A DNA stretch of 64,000 nt from CAYSFE01 sp964430225 (GCA_964430225.1 CAYSFE010000003.1:1-64000), one strand, 5' to 3'; shown: positions 1 through 9,049, counted from the stretch's first letter. Translations and numbers: made by a program. Notes: generated by a model not told the origin, from the letters alone.

Positions 1-1
1 C

Positions 2-862
2 TAGTAGTATTAGAAGATATTTAGAAAGTACTGGCCAGTTAATACCTATGAAGTTAGTTTGAGCAAATATGGTCTTTTGTTGAGATGTTCCATAGAACAT
101 ATTTAATTCAGCTCTAAAATAGCTAATATCTTCCATATCAAACTCTTCTTCAAATATTCTTTTCTTATCAGGTAATATATTCTTTCCTGCTATCTTTATA
201 GTTTTAACCTTGTTACCAAATATATCGAATATGTTTATCTCTCCAAAAGGTTTTAGATTTACCGTACCTTTATTCTCAAACAATGCTGAGAGTTTAAATT
301 TTGGATCAGTATAGAAGAACTTCTCAGGTTGAAAATATACAAGATTTAATTCTTCTTTGACATCTCCTGGTACTCTTAGAAGGATAATAGCCGATGATTT
401 TTGAACAATCGAAGCACCCGTCTCTTTTAATGGCTTATCTTCACCAGAAAATGTAACAGAAAGTGCTCCATAATGACTTCCTGGATCAACTCCCAGTGGA
501 ATATTTATTTTGAAATCGAAGTATGCAAATTCTTTAGGTTTTACAAAAGCTTTGGGACTATTTAAAGTTACCCAGCTCTTAAGTGAAAAAGTAGGATCAT
601 CATCTGTAATTGAAACTTGCCCATCTTGTCCAAAAGCAATTAAGCTTTCTGGCTCAACAATTATATTAATATTTTCATTAGTAATATTCTCAACCCTTAA
701 TGTACCAGAAATCATTTGGCCTGGCATTCCGTCATATTCGAAGCTATATGGTGAAATCGAAAACCCTATCTTTTCTGGAGTTTGAGCAGATACAAATAAT
801 GGAAATGCAAATAGAAAAATAACTAGTGTTAATAATAAAAATGGTGTTAGAATTTTACGCAT
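2..862 (-). CDS. DUF916-like membrane-anchored surface protein, C-terminus cut by window edge
   Basis: Reading leftwards from ATG at 862 there is an open frame of 287 codons with no stop before the window edge. It begins with a signal peptide (MRKILTPF, then a Leu/Phe/Val core, cleavage likely near VSAQT). Two Ig-like beta domains follow; the first contains the block DPGSHYGALSVTFSG. A hydrophobic segment begins at the edge (VLSKYLLILL), so a membrane anchor and a basic tail are probably missing. The architecture matches the DUF916 type of WxL-interacting protein, and the complete paralogue at 29620-30980 has the equivalent block APAGGHYATIYF. It lies 49 nt downstream of the secreted protein at 912-1982, the same order as the other pair. 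Family assignment is inferred from architecture and short motifs, not from a database search. Confidence 0.75.
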   Translation of the reverse strand, partial: MRKILTPFLLLTLVIFLFAFPLFVSAQTPEKIGFSISPYSFEYDGMPGQMISGTLRVENITNENINIIVEPESLIAFGQDGQVSITDDDPTFSLKSWVTLNSPKAFVKPKEFAYFDFKINIPLGVDPGSHYGALSVTFSGEDKPLKETGASIVQKSSAIILLRVPGDVKEELNLVYFQPEKFFYTDPKFKLSALFENKGTVNLKPFGEINIFDIFGNKVKTIKIAGKNILPDKKRIFEEEFDMEDISYFRAELNMFYGTSQQKTIFAQTNFIGINWPVLSKYLLILL

Positions 863-868
863 AAATGG

Positions 869-874
869 ATTATA
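869..874 (-). promoter_or_regulatory. -10 box for a probably leaderless gene
   Basis: On the minus strand a perfect TATAAT (874 to 869) is followed by six bases and then the ATG at 862. Transcription would start at the A of the start codon. No convincing -35 box is seen. Confidence 0.5.
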
Positions 875-911
875 ACATTAGAATAATTTATTCTCTAGCT
901 ACAAAATCCAA

Positions 912-1982
912 TTAGTATGTTGGAACTGCAGAATATACTACAGTAGTAGTATATATTCCAGGTTGAGTATCACCCTCAACACTTACTTGATAACCTACTC
1001 TTGTGGTTTCAGTTGCAACTGCTGCATTATTATATGCTACTTCGTTTGTTCCAAATGAAGTTGTATATTTTGCCCATAAGTTTGTTTGAAATCTTCCTGG
1101 TGTTCCAGTCCCAAGTACTGCATCTGCTGTTGTATATGCTAGAAGTTCTGTTGTTCCAGCAGCTGGAAATGATGCAGGAGAAGCATTTGAACCTGAGAAT
1201 CCTGCTTCATCTAAAGTAAATGCATTATATGTCATAACCCCAGTATATTTAACATAAATAGTGTATCCGTTGGGGGCATTGGTAGCTATGACTAAATCAT
1301 GGGCTGCAATTTTATTTGTTGCAGTTGTTACAGATCCAAAGTTAACAGCTGTTGCTGTTGAAGTTGTGACGTTTGTTGTTGCACTATTTACAGTTCCTCC
1401 TGAACTTACCCCTGCTAATGAAAAAGTAAGAGTTGGATCAACTGTAGCACTTACCGTAACGCCATCCGTGTAAATAAAAGCTATTACGCCGCTATCAACG
1501 GGAGAAGAAACACAATCAACATTATTATATGTGCTAAATTGGACATAATATGCAGTTGAAGCAGTTGAACCGTTTGTTATTCCACTAATAGCAACTACCC
1601 CATTAACAGCTGTTTCACCAGTTGCAAAAGTTATTGGAATTGCTCCAGTCCCGTTATTTGGGGTTGCGGTCCATGAAGATGTAGTTGGTATAAGAGTTGT
1701 AGTAGGATTAGCAACTAATGTAGCTCCAGTAATTGTCATACCTGTAGGTTTACTTCCACCAGTCGCAGCATCAGAGAACTGAATATTAATACACTTTACT
1801 GTTGAGGCTGTTAATCCCTGAAATCCGATCGTATAAGTTACCGAAGCCGTACTTGGTCTTGAATCTGAAAGAGTTACGTATCCATTTGTCAAAGTTGCAG
1901 CAGTAACCTTTGAGGTAAATACATAAAGAGGGAATGCAAAAACTACCATTATAGTGATTGCTATTCGGGCAATTTTTTTCAT
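912..1982 (-). CDS. Secreted Ser/Thr-rich protein with C-terminal domain shared with the giant surface protein
   Basis: A 356-residue protein with an N-terminal signal peptide (MKKIARIAITIMVVFAFPLY, cleavage after about residue 29). The mature part is rich in Thr, Ser, Ala and Val and has very few charged residues, typical of exported beta-sandwich proteins. From about residue 175 (VTVSATVDPTLTFSLAG) to the end it resembles the last 170 residues of the giant protein at 17008-29598: a P-T-x-x-F-S-L opening, a T-T-S-T-A/N stretch, N-x-Y-x-V/I-x-x-Y, and a closing GIYTTTVVYSAVPTY (giant protein: GGQYTTTIIYTIVPQY). I recall this closing pattern from many CPR secreted proteins. It is followed by a DUF916-like gene. 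Its function is probably cell-surface display; no catalytic motif is visible. Confidence 0.8.
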   Translation of the reverse strand: MKKIARIAITIMVVFAFPLYVFTSKVTAATLTNGYVTLSDSRPSTASVTYTIGFQGLTASTVKCINIQFSDAATGGSKPTGMTITGATLVANPTTTLIPTTSSWTATPNNGTGAIPITFATGETAVNGVVAISGITNGSTASTAYYVQFSTYNNVDCVSSPVDSGVIAFIYTDGVTVSATVDPTLTFSLAGVSSGGTVNSATTNVTTSTATAVNFGSVTTATNKIAAHDLVIATNAPNGYTIYVKYTGVMTYNAFTLDEAGFSGSNASPASFPAAGTTELLAYTTADAVLGTGTPGRFQTNLWAKYTTSFGTNEVAYNNAAVATETTRVGYQVSVEGDTQPGIYTTTVVYSAVPTY

Positions 1983-2039
1983 AATATTTCAGAGTCAATT
2001 AATTAACTTATATTAGAATATATAATTCATATTAGGATG

Positions 2040-3791
2040 TCAACTCCTAGTCTTTGTGCTTTTTACTAGTTCAATTGCTTTCTCAAAACTTAAAGCTTTT
2101 TGAACAACACCTCCAGAAATGAAATATATTTCATCAGCCTTCCTAATAGTGTTTAACCTATGAGCAATAATGATCTTTGTAGTATCACTTGGTAGCCTAT
2201 CCATAATGTTTTGGATTACTTCTTCTGTAACTGTATCTATATTAGCTGTGGCTTCATCTAAAATTAGTATTTTAGGTTTACGTAGTATTATTCTAAGAAA
2301 AGCTATTACCTGTTTTTGTCCATTACTAATATTCCCTCCATTCTCTGTAGTTACCTTTGTATCAAGTCCATCTTTAAAACTTTTAAGAACAGTAAGTAAA
2401 TCCATTTCTTTTAATTCTTTTTCTAATTCAACTTTATCTTTAAGACTTCTATTTCCATACAAGATATTGTCTGAAACTGTTCCTGTGAAAATGATACTGT
2501 CTTGTAGGATGAATCCAATAAGATTAGATATTTCATCAAATCCATATGTCTTAATATCTGCACCCATTAATTTTACTACCCCAGTTGTTGGATCATAGAG
2601 TCTTACCATAAGAGAAGCTATGGTACTCTTTCCTCCTCCTGTTGGACCAATGATTGCATATGTCTCCCCCTTTACAAAATCTAGATTCACATCTACTAAA
2701 ACTGGTTTCTTTTCCTCATATTCAAAGTTAACACCTGAGAATGAAAGTACATGTTCTGATTTACTTGGTTCCTCAATTCTCTGCTCTATTTTTAGATGTG
2801 ATTTTAAATTTAATATCTGGCTTATTCTAGTCCAAGCTGCTAAGGATCCCTCTATATTTGATATTAGGGAAGCAAATACTCTTAGTGGTTGGTAGAACTT
2901 ATCTGTATAGCTTAAATAGCTAATTAGAAAACCAATTGTAATTTCATTTGAACTAACCATTGATATACCAAATAGAAGAACTAGTAATATGGAGAAGTTA
3001 CTTGATAGATCATACAAAGGTAAGAGAATAGAGTTTATTAAAGATGTTTTAAGCGCAGCTTTATAGTTGATCTTTACTGCCTTATTTAAATTAGTCTTCA
3101 TATACTCTTCTTTAGAATAGGCAGATATTAATCTAAAGTTATTTAGATATTCTTGGGTTTCTGCAGTGATATTACCTAATGCTTCTAGCTGAGCTTTATT
3201 TGCTCTTCCAAGAATTGGAGAAATTATTCTAGTTACAATGAAAAGAATAATAGCTGAGAGTATGGCTATTGATCCAAGCTTTGGACTAAGAATTACCACA
3301 AGTATTCCAATAGATAAAATTGTAAAACTTTCATTTAGAAATCTAATAAGAGTTTCTGAGAATAGTTGATTTAGTCTATCTGTATCGTTATTTATTCTAG
3401 ATATTAGATCTCCTGTCTTATTCTGTTTAAAGAAAGTAACTGGAAGTCTTTGTATCTTATCAAACAGAAATGCCCTAACTTTAAATAATATATTTTGACC
3501 AAGTCTTCCAGTTGAAAGAGTTTGGATATAGCTAGAAATAGAAGAAACTATATATGTAGCTAATAGAAGAGCTATCATTCCTGCAATATCCACCCAAGCT
3601 ACACTCTTAGTTAAAATGCTATCAATAATATGACCGAGTAAAAAAGGAGCAGCTAAGTTAACAATAGTACGTAGTAATACAAATACTATTGTAAGGATAA
3701 TTTTTAATTCCTCGCCCTTTAGAAAGAATAGAAACTTTCTTTTAATATAGCTTTCGTGATGTGCGTTATAGTCAATATTATCTTTTATCAT
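2040..3791 (-). CDS. ABC exporter half-transporter, canonical Walker B / degenerate signature
   Basis: A 583-residue fusion of a six-helix ABC exporter membrane domain (about 1-330) and a nucleotide-binding domain. The ATPase has Walker A GPTGGGKST, Walker B LILDEATANID with the catalytic Glu, and the H-loop IIAHRLNT. Its signature is ISNGQ instead of LSGGQ. The partner encoded just upstream (3788-5482) has the opposite pattern, a good LSGGQ but no catalytic Glu. Together they would form one working ATP site, as in TM287/288-type heterodimeric exporters. Its start overlaps the upstream stop by 4 nt (ATGA), so translation is coupled. The substrate cannot be told from sequence (lipid, drug or peptide are possible). 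Confidence 0.9.
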   Translation of the reverse strand: MIKDNIDYNAHHESYIKRKFLFFLKGEELKIILTIVFVLLRTIVNLAAPFLLGHIIDSILTKSVAWVDIAGMIALLLATYIVSSISSYIQTLSTGRLGQNILFKVRAFLFDKIQRLPVTFFKQNKTGDLISRINNDTDRLNQLFSETLIRFLNESFTILSIGILVVILSPKLGSIAILSAIILFIVTRIISPILGRANKAQLEALGNITAETQEYLNNFRLISAYSKEEYMKTNLNKAVKINYKAALKTSLINSILLPLYDLSSNFSILLVLLFGISMVSSNEITIGFLISYLSYTDKFYQPLRVFASLISNIEGSLAAWTRISQILNLKSHLKIEQRIEEPSKSEHVLSFSGVNFEYEEKKPVLVDVNLDFVKGETYAIIGPTGGGKSTIASLMVRLYDPTTGVVKLMGADIKTYGFDEISNLIGFILQDSIIFTGTVSDNILYGNRSLKDKVELEKELKEMDLLTVLKSFKDGLDTKVTTENGGNISNGQKQVIAFLRIILRKPKILILDEATANIDTVTEEVIQNIMDRLPSDTTKIIIAHRLNTIRKADEIYFISGGVVQKALSFEKAIELVKSTKTRS

Positions 3792-5482
3792 ATGTGTAGG
3801 TTTTGTGATTCATATATTTGCCTGTATTCAAAACATCTCTCTAGTAATTCCTCATGCTTTCCACTATCAACCAGTTCTCCATTCATAACGAGATATATGA
3901 TGTCATAGTGTTTAGCAGTAGATAGCTTCTGAGTAATTAAACACACTGTAATTTCAGGATAGTTCTTTTCAAGTAGATCAAGAATTTCTTTTTCAGTAGC
4001 CATATCTACTCTTGCAGTAAAGTCATCTAGAAGTAATAGCTTAGGATTACGTACAAGTGCACGTGCTAGGGATAGTCTTTGTTTTTGTCCTCCTGATAAA
4101 TCAGATCCACGCTCAGATATTACTGTCTTCATACCCTCATCCATAAGTTCAAGAAAGTCATTTACCTTAGCTGTATTTACAGCCTTCTCTAGTTCAGAGA
4201 ATTCATACTCCTCCCCAAATGTAATGTTCTCCTTTATAGTACTATTAAAGATTATGTTCTCCTGAAATACTAACCCAATATTTGTATATATATAGTCACG
4301 GTCATATTTCTTCATATCAACTCCATTTACTAATATCTCTCCAGATGTGGGTACATTTAATCCACTTAGAAGATTAAAGAGCTGAGATTTACCAGCTCCC
4401 GTAGGACCTATGATTGCTACTCTTTGCCCTTTTTTTATCGATATATTTATATCCTTAAGTATTGGTTGTTTATCTAGTTCAAGAAATACATTTTTAAACT
4501 CAATATCAGCAACAAATCCTTCCTTTAACGTACCAATACTTTTACTTTCTACAATTTCTAATACCTCTCTAATTCTTTTAATAGAGCTAAGTGCACGTGT
4601 AAGGTTATTAAATATGAAGCTTAGTGATAGTACTGGGAATATGAGTAAAGAGACATATGATACTAGTGCATTTAGATTTCCTACTGTCATATTTCCATCA
4701 TACAAATCACTTCCTCCAAGATATACAACTACTACAGTACAAAGAGATGCTAAGAAAGTGATTAGTGGAAGTACCACAGAAAATATTCCTACTATCTTTT
4801 TACCCAAGATCATTGCATTTGTATTTGCAACATCAAACTTAGACTCTTCAATATCTTGAGAATTTAAAACACGAATTAGAAAAGAAGATAAAATATTTTC
4901 ATTAATTACCCTATTTAAATTATCAATATTCTCTTGTGATTTAGTAAAGTACTTTCTTGCATTTCTAAACAAGAAGTTAAAAGAGAAAGATAAAAGAAAC
5001 AAAATGCCAAGAACTATAGCTCCAATCTTTGGACTTATACTTATAAGTAGTATTGCACCTCCTAATATTGTAACTAACGATACAAATACACCTACGAATG
5101 CTTGTATCAAAGCATTCTTTACAGCATCTACATCAGATGTAACTGTGGTAATTAGTCTAGAAGGAGTAATTTTATTCACATCTAAATATCCAAATGTACC
5201 AATTTTTTCTACTATCTCAGTTCTTAAATCTAGAGATATCTTTTCACTTAAAAGGGCTGATAGGATGTTTTGAAATAGGGAGAATATTACAGCCGCTATT
5301 AATATTGCCACAAGAATTGTTAGAGAGTTTGTTAAGGAAAATTGAGATTTTTGAAATGAGTCTATAGTTTCAGAAATGAACTTAGGAAACATTACTGATA
5401 AAGAACTAGAAAGGAAACTAAAGAAGAGAATTACAAATAATCTATATTTATACTTTTTAATTAATCTAATTACATCTTTCAT
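3788..5482 (-). CDS. ABC exporter half-transporter, canonical signature / degenerate catalytic site
   Basis: A 564-residue half-transporter with an N-terminal membrane domain (first helix YRLFVILFFSFLSSSL) and a C-terminal ATPase. Walker A is GPTGAGKS and the signature is a perfect LSGGQKQR. Walker B ends LLLLDDFTARVD, with Asp in place of the catalytic Glu, and the H-loop reads LITQKLST with Gln in place of His. The protein should therefore bind but poorly hydrolyse ATP at its own site, and lend its signature motif to the partner at 2040-3791. It overlaps both neighbours by 4 nt, so the three genes 5479-5775, 3788-5482 and 2040-3791 form an operon. Confidence 0.9.
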   Translation of the reverse strand: MKDVIRLIKKYKYRLFVILFFSFLSSSLSVMFPKFISETIDSFQKSQFSLTNSLTILVAILIAAVIFSLFQNILSALLSEKISLDLRTEIVEKIGTFGYLDVNKITPSRLITTVTSDVDAVKNALIQAFVGVFVSLVTILGGAILLISISPKIGAIVLGILFLLSFSFNFLFRNARKYFTKSQENIDNLNRVINENILSSFLIRVLNSQDIEESKFDVANTNAMILGKKIVGIFSVVLPLITFLASLCTVVVVYLGGSDLYDGNMTVGNLNALVSYVSLLIFPVLSLSFIFNNLTRALSSIKRIREVLEIVESKSIGTLKEGFVADIEFKNVFLELDKQPILKDINISIKKGQRVAIIGPTGAGKSQLFNLLSGLNVPTSGEILVNGVDMKKYDRDYIYTNIGLVFQENIIFNSTIKENITFGEEYEFSELEKAVNTAKVNDFLELMDEGMKTVISERGSDLSGGQKQRLSLARALVRNPKLLLLDDFTARVDMATEKEILDLLEKNYPEITVCLITQKLSTAKHYDIIYLVMNGELVDSGKHEELLERCFEYRQIYESQNLHI

Positions 5483-5775
5483 GCTTTCCTAGTCTTTACC
5501 CCTATCAAATCTATAAGTGGGTAATCCCTTCTAATTAAGCTCCAATACTTCTCTGTAAGCTTACTACTAAATACACCAAAACCTGAATTTTCAGATGTAT
5601 TACATAACCTACTTTCATAGTCTTTTATGATCTTTAGTATCTCTACTCCTTCTTTGTTAAACTCAGACTCTAACTTCCTATCCAATTTAAACTGATCATG
5701 TAAGATCTTAAACCTTAAGAACTTCTCTTTATTGTTCCCTATCATCTCGTTATATACTACTCTAAATTTAGCCAT
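5479..5775 (-). CDS. Small charged protein of unknown function, first gene of the ABC operon
   Basis: A 98-residue soluble protein, Lys/Glu-rich and probably mostly helical (MAKFRVVYNEMIGNNKEKF at the start). No signal peptide, membrane segment or known motif is visible. Its stop overlaps the start of the ABC half-transporter by 4 nt, which argues for a role linked to that exporter. Its first 11 codons appear a second time just right of the N run because the contigs overlap. I do not recognise the family; a small regulator or adaptor would be a guess. Confidence 0.7.
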   Translation of the reverse strand: MAKFRVVYNEMIGNNKEKFLRFKILHDQFKLDRKLESEFNKEGVEILKIIKDYESRLCNTSENSGFGVFSSKLTEKYWSLIRRDYPLIDLIGVKTRKA

Positions 5776-5795
5776 AATTTCTTAAATTAATATAT

Positions 5796-5895
5796 NNNNN
5801 NNNNNNNNNNNNNNNNNNNNNNNNNNNNNNNNNNNNNNNNNNNNNNNNNNNNNNNNNNNNNNNNNNNNNNNNNNNNNNNNNNNNNNNNNNNNNNN
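5796..5895. other. Scaffold gap (100 N) flanked by identical 55-bp ends
   Basis: Exactly 100 N. The 55 bases before it (5741-5795) are identical to the 55 after it (5896-5950). This is the signature of two contigs that overlap by an assembly k-mer and were scaffolded with a default gap. The true sequence most likely joins directly with one copy of the 55 bp. Confidence 0.9.
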
Positions 5896-5992
5896 ATCAT
5901 CTCGTTATATACTACTCTAAATTTAGCCATAATTTCTTAAATTAATATATGTAATGATATAATTCACAGTATATATATTATCATTAAATGAC

Positions 5993-6604
5993 ATGGGAGT
6001 TACAGAAGGAGGAGAAGCTTTAGACTTAGCTCAAAAAGTTGAGGTAATTAAATCTATTGTCAAAGATAGTTTCCCAACACCAATTAAGGATTTTAGTGAC
6101 ATTAATGATTTAGCAGATTTCAACGAAGAGTTATCCCCTAGGGTGGTTGCGATTGATGAACTAGTAACAATGTTAAAGCCAACTATTTCGGACATAATGG
6201 TTAAAATACAAGTATTTCCAGATGAAGAATATGACTTTGAACAATTAAAGTCCTTAATTCCTGACATTAACTTGGTATTAACAGTATATAAAAGACTTCA
6301 AGTATTGTTACAATCCGATGGTCCCATGGATTATTTTGAGTTAAATGAAATTGCAAAAGAATTTCGAGATCAAGCAGACACAGAAGATGATCTAGAAGAA
6401 GACGAAGCAATTCAATTTGATGACTTTATGAACATGTTAGAAAGAGCTCAACAAACACTTGAAGACGAAATACTTCCTAACCTTGAAGAACTATACGATA
6501 CGGTTTATCAGCTATCAGTATTATCTGGTGGAAAAATATTTGCAATGAAAGATGGAGAACCAAATATAACGACTTACCCTGGTAATAGTTTTGAAATATT
6601 TTAA
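5993..6604 (+). CDS. Acidic soluble protein of unknown function
   Basis: A 203-residue protein, strongly acidic (stretches such as DTEDDLEEDEAIQFDD around residue 130), predicted mostly helical, with no signal peptide or membrane segment. It is preceded by AT-rich sequence with a TATAAT near 5957. It is not obviously in an operon with the next gene, which has its own -10 box. I do not recognise the family. Confidence 0.7.
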   Translation: MGVTEGGEALDLAQKVEVIKSIVKDSFPTPIKDFSDINDLADFNEELSPRVVAIDELVTMLKPTISDIMVKIQVFPDEEYDFEQLKSLIPDINLVLTVYKRLQVLLQSDGPMDYFELNEIAKEFRDQADTEDDLEEDEAIQFDDFMNMLERAQQTLEDEILPNLEELYDTVYQLSVLSGGKIFAMKDGEPNITTYPGNSFEIF

Positions 6605-6632
6605 GTATATTTATCTCTTAACTTTTATCTTG

Positions 6633-6638
6633 TATACT
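6633..6638 (+). promoter_or_regulatory. -10 box for a probably leaderless gene
   Basis: TATACT ends six bases before the ATG at 6645, placing the expected transcription start on the start codon. The -35 region is weak. Confidence 0.4.
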
Positions 6639-6644
6639 TAAGTC

Positions 6645-7049
6645 ATGTTTAAAGGAAGTATTTACAAGGTAATATTAAGTGTCCTAATAGCTACTACTAT
6701 TAGTATTGAGTTTAGTGGTATTAGATATTCATCTGGTCTATTTAGTTATCTTATCGTTGGAATCATATTTGGAATTTCTATACTTCTTTCAGAACGCCTT
6801 ATTCGTTTCTTTACATTCAAACAAAATATTATTACCAGGATAATATCTGGGGTTATACTTTCTTGTATTTGTTTCTATTTACTAGATCTTTTATCCCCTC
6901 TCATTTCTTTTAAAGAAGGGGTTGTTAAGGGATTCAGTGCATATGTATTTACTTTTAAAGATATTCCTTTAGATAAATATACTGGACTTGTCGTATATGG
7001 AAGTGTGTGTGGTATAATTAACTCACTGCTTAATGAATTTAAACATTAA
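6645..7049 (+). CDS. Small integral membrane protein, function unknown
   Basis: A 134-residue protein with three to four hydrophobic segments (around residues 8-25, 33-52, 65-82 and 112-130) and short polar loops. Its size and topology recall small holin-like or GtrA-like proteins, but no diagnostic motif is present. It sits directly upstream of secG, 13 nt before the preferred SecG start, and may be cotranscribed with it. There is no Shine-Dalgarno sequence. Confidence 0.65.
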   Translation: MFKGSIYKVILSVLIATTISIEFSGIRYSSGLFSYLIVGIIFGISILLSERLIRFFTFKQNIITRIISGVILSCICFYLLDLLSPLISFKEGVVKGFSAYVFTFKDIPLDKYTGLVVYGSVCGIINSLLNEFKH

Positions 7050-7062
7050 ATATCTCGATTCT

Positions 7063-7299
7063 ATGGAACCAAAAATTATCCTTAATTATGTAGTAATAGC
7101 AATTGCAGTTGTAATGTGTGTTTCTATTCTTCTTCAGATCCGTGGATCTGGTATTGGTAGTCTTTTTGGAAGTGCAGGTGGAGACTTTTTTAGATCACGA
7201 AGAGGAATGGAGAAATTCTTGTTTAATTTAACCATCGTCACAGCAGTTCTTTTTGTAGCTAGTTGTATCACTATAGTACTTCTTAACAGAACTACTTAG
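7063..7299 (+). CDS. secG: Preprotein translocase subunit SecG
   Basis: About 78 residues with two membrane helices separated by a Gly-rich cytoplasmic loop. It carries the SecG hallmark LLQIRGSGIGSLFGSAGG followed by RRGMEK. It is an auxiliary subunit of the SecYEG channel, aiding preprotein movement across the cytoplasmic membrane. I chose ATG 7063 (MEPKIILNY) over the in-frame ATG at 7033, which would overlap the upstream gene and add a polar extension not usual in SecG. secD and secF lie elsewhere in the window (31019-33288). Confidence 0.88.
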   Translation: MEPKIILNYVVIAIAVVMCVSILLQIRGSGIGSLFGSAGGDFFRSRRGMEKFLFNLTIVTAVLFVASCITIVLLNRTT

Positions 7300-9048
7300 T
7301 TGAAACTTTTTATTGCCCTAAAAAGAATATTCTCAGAGCTCATAAACTTCTTTTGGTATTATCCATACTTTGTTACTGATCAAAAGACATTAACAAACGA
7401 GAGTAACATTTGGAAATGGATTTTTAGAATACGTCCCTTTAGCTTCATAGTCATATTCCTAGTTTTAATAGGAGGAGCATTCTTTCTAGTAAACTCATAT
7501 ATATATGATTTAAAGCCAGAATCTAAAAGTACAATCATAGAAGGAGTAGTAAAGAGTAAAGACTTTGACGGAACACTATCTGTAAATCCCCTTACAGGAT
7601 CAACTGAAACGATTGATAAATATTTAACAGACATTATCTATGAACCTCTATTTCTAACATATCCAGATAAAAACCCAGAGGGATATTTAGCAGAATCATT
7701 TCTTTACTCGAATAATGGAAAAACTTTAACAATAAAGCTAAAAGCAAATATTAAATGGCAAGATGGGAAAGATCTAACCTCAGAAGATGTAGTAGAAACA
7801 CTTAGAAGACTAAAAAATATTGGAGAATTAAATAACGCTGGAAGTGATGTATTACAAAAGGCTGATATTACCACTAATGATCCATTAACAGTTGTAATCA
7901 CAACTCCTAAGGTCATTTCAAATCTTTTAGAATTAATCAATGTCAAAGTACTACCTAAACATATACTAGAATCCGCAATTGCAAATAAGTTTAGTGCCCA
8001 CCCTATTACAAAAACCCCTTTAGGTACTGGTCCATTTAAATTTGTATCTAGTTCAGATACTAAAGTAGTTCTTGAAGCTAATCCTAACTACTGGAAAGGA
8101 AAGGTTCAACTTAAGAAATATATCTTTAACCTATACGATACAGAGCAAGAAGCAATAATAGGACTTAAAGCTGGACAAATACATATCTTTAATGACCTCA
8201 CAACAGGAACAGATTCTAAATTAAATACAAATAAAAATATTGAGATATATAAAAGTAAACCAATATATAACAGATATTTTGCAATATATTTTAACTATTC
8301 TAATGAAATATTAAAAAACCAACTTATAAGAAGATCTATTTCCCTTGGTATTAACAAAGAATTAATAATTGAGAAAATAGAGAAATTAGGTATTGTAGCT
8401 GACTCCTCTATCCCTTCCATTTCATGGGTAGAACCTAAATTAACAGATTCTAAATATAATGTGGAGAAAGCCAAGACTTTTGTAACAAACAGTAAAGTAG
8501 ATTTAACAGATAAAACTTTAAGACTTACATACTTAAACGATAACACCAAACAAAAAATAGTAGAGTCAATAAAAGATGATTTAACACTAATAGGTATCAC
8601 AGTAATTCTAGAACCTAAAACATTAGATGAACTACAAAACCAAGTACTTCCATCTCGCGATTTTGATATCCTTCTCTTTGGTGTAGAAACAACAAGTGAT
8701 CCAGACAGAATAAGATTCTGGCATGAAGACGCAATAGACTTTCCAGGTCTTAACTTCTCTTCATATATTTCAAATGTAAAATCTAGAGGGACACTCTCAG
8801 ACAATAAAACAAGTAGAGTAAATGAGGTATTAGAAAAAGGTTTATCAACACTAGACAAGAACTTAAGAAAGGGATACTACCAAGATTTAGTATCTATTCT
8901 TGAAGCTGAATCACCAGCAACGATACTCTATCATCCAATCATAGAGTCAGCTGTAAATAAAAGAGTAGAAAACTTTACACTTGATAATGTAAATCTTCCT
9001 GAAGACAGATATTACAATATGTATAAATGGAGTTTTAAAAAGGATTAA
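7300..9048 (+). CDS. ABC-type oligopeptide/solute-binding protein (SBP family 5), membrane-anchored
   Basis: A 582-residue protein starting at a TTG that directly abuts the secG stop. A hydrophobic helix near residues 48-68 (FSFIVIFLVLIGGAFFLVNS) anchors it instead of a lipobox. The rest resembles DppA/OppA-type binding proteins: YEPLFLTYP, LKANIKWQDGKDLTSEDVVE, PLGTGPFKFVS and NPNYWKGK are typical blocks, and the C-terminal lobe is complete. It should capture peptides or similar solutes outside the membrane. No permease or ATPase genes of an Opp/Dpp type lie in the window. The TTG start is imposed by the lack of another start before the conserved N-terminal region. Confidence 0.85.
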   Translation: MKLFIALKRIFSELINFFWYYPYFVTDQKTLTNESNIWKWIFRIRPFSFIVIFLVLIGGAFFLVNSYIYDLKPESKSTIIEGVVKSKDFDGTLSVNPLTGSTETIDKYLTDIIYEPLFLTYPDKNPEGYLAESFLYSNNGKTLTIKLKANIKWQDGKDLTSEDVVETLRRLKNIGELNNAGSDVLQKADITTNDPLTVVITTPKVISNLLELINVKVLPKHILESAIANKFSAHPITKTPLGTGPFKFVSSSDTKVVLEANPNYWKGKVQLKKYIFNLYDTEQEAIIGLKAGQIHIFNDLTTGTDSKLNTNKNIEIYKSKPIYNRYFAIYFNYSNEILKNQLIRRSISLGINKELIIEKIEKLGIVADSSIPSISWVEPKLTDSKYNVEKAKTFVTNSKVDLTDKTLRLTYLNDNTKQKIVESIKDDLTLIGITVILEPKTLDELQNQVLPSRDFDILLFGVETTSDPDRIRFWHEDAIDFPGLNFSSYISNVKSRGTLSDNKTSRVNEVLEKGLSTLDKNLRKGYYQDLVSILEAESPATILYHPIIESAVNKRVENFTLDNVNLPEDRYYNMYKWSFKKD

Positions 9049-9049
9049 T

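Noticed and set aside
881..895. AGAATAAATTATTCT as a terminator between the first two minus-strand genes
   Set aside because: The stem is six A/T-rich pairs with a three-base loop and no T run; too weak to claim.
4410..4859. Long plus-strand frames opposite the ABC genes (also 2170-2598)
   Set aside because: They are antisense to clear ABC transporter domains; the translations are Ser/Leu/Ile-rich without motifs.
5741..5950. A 55-bp direct repeat flanking 5796-5895 that could be an attachment site or a transposon target duplication
   Set aside because: The same length of identical flank occurs at the gap at 30636, and 100 N is a default scaffold spacer. Contig-end overlap explains both.
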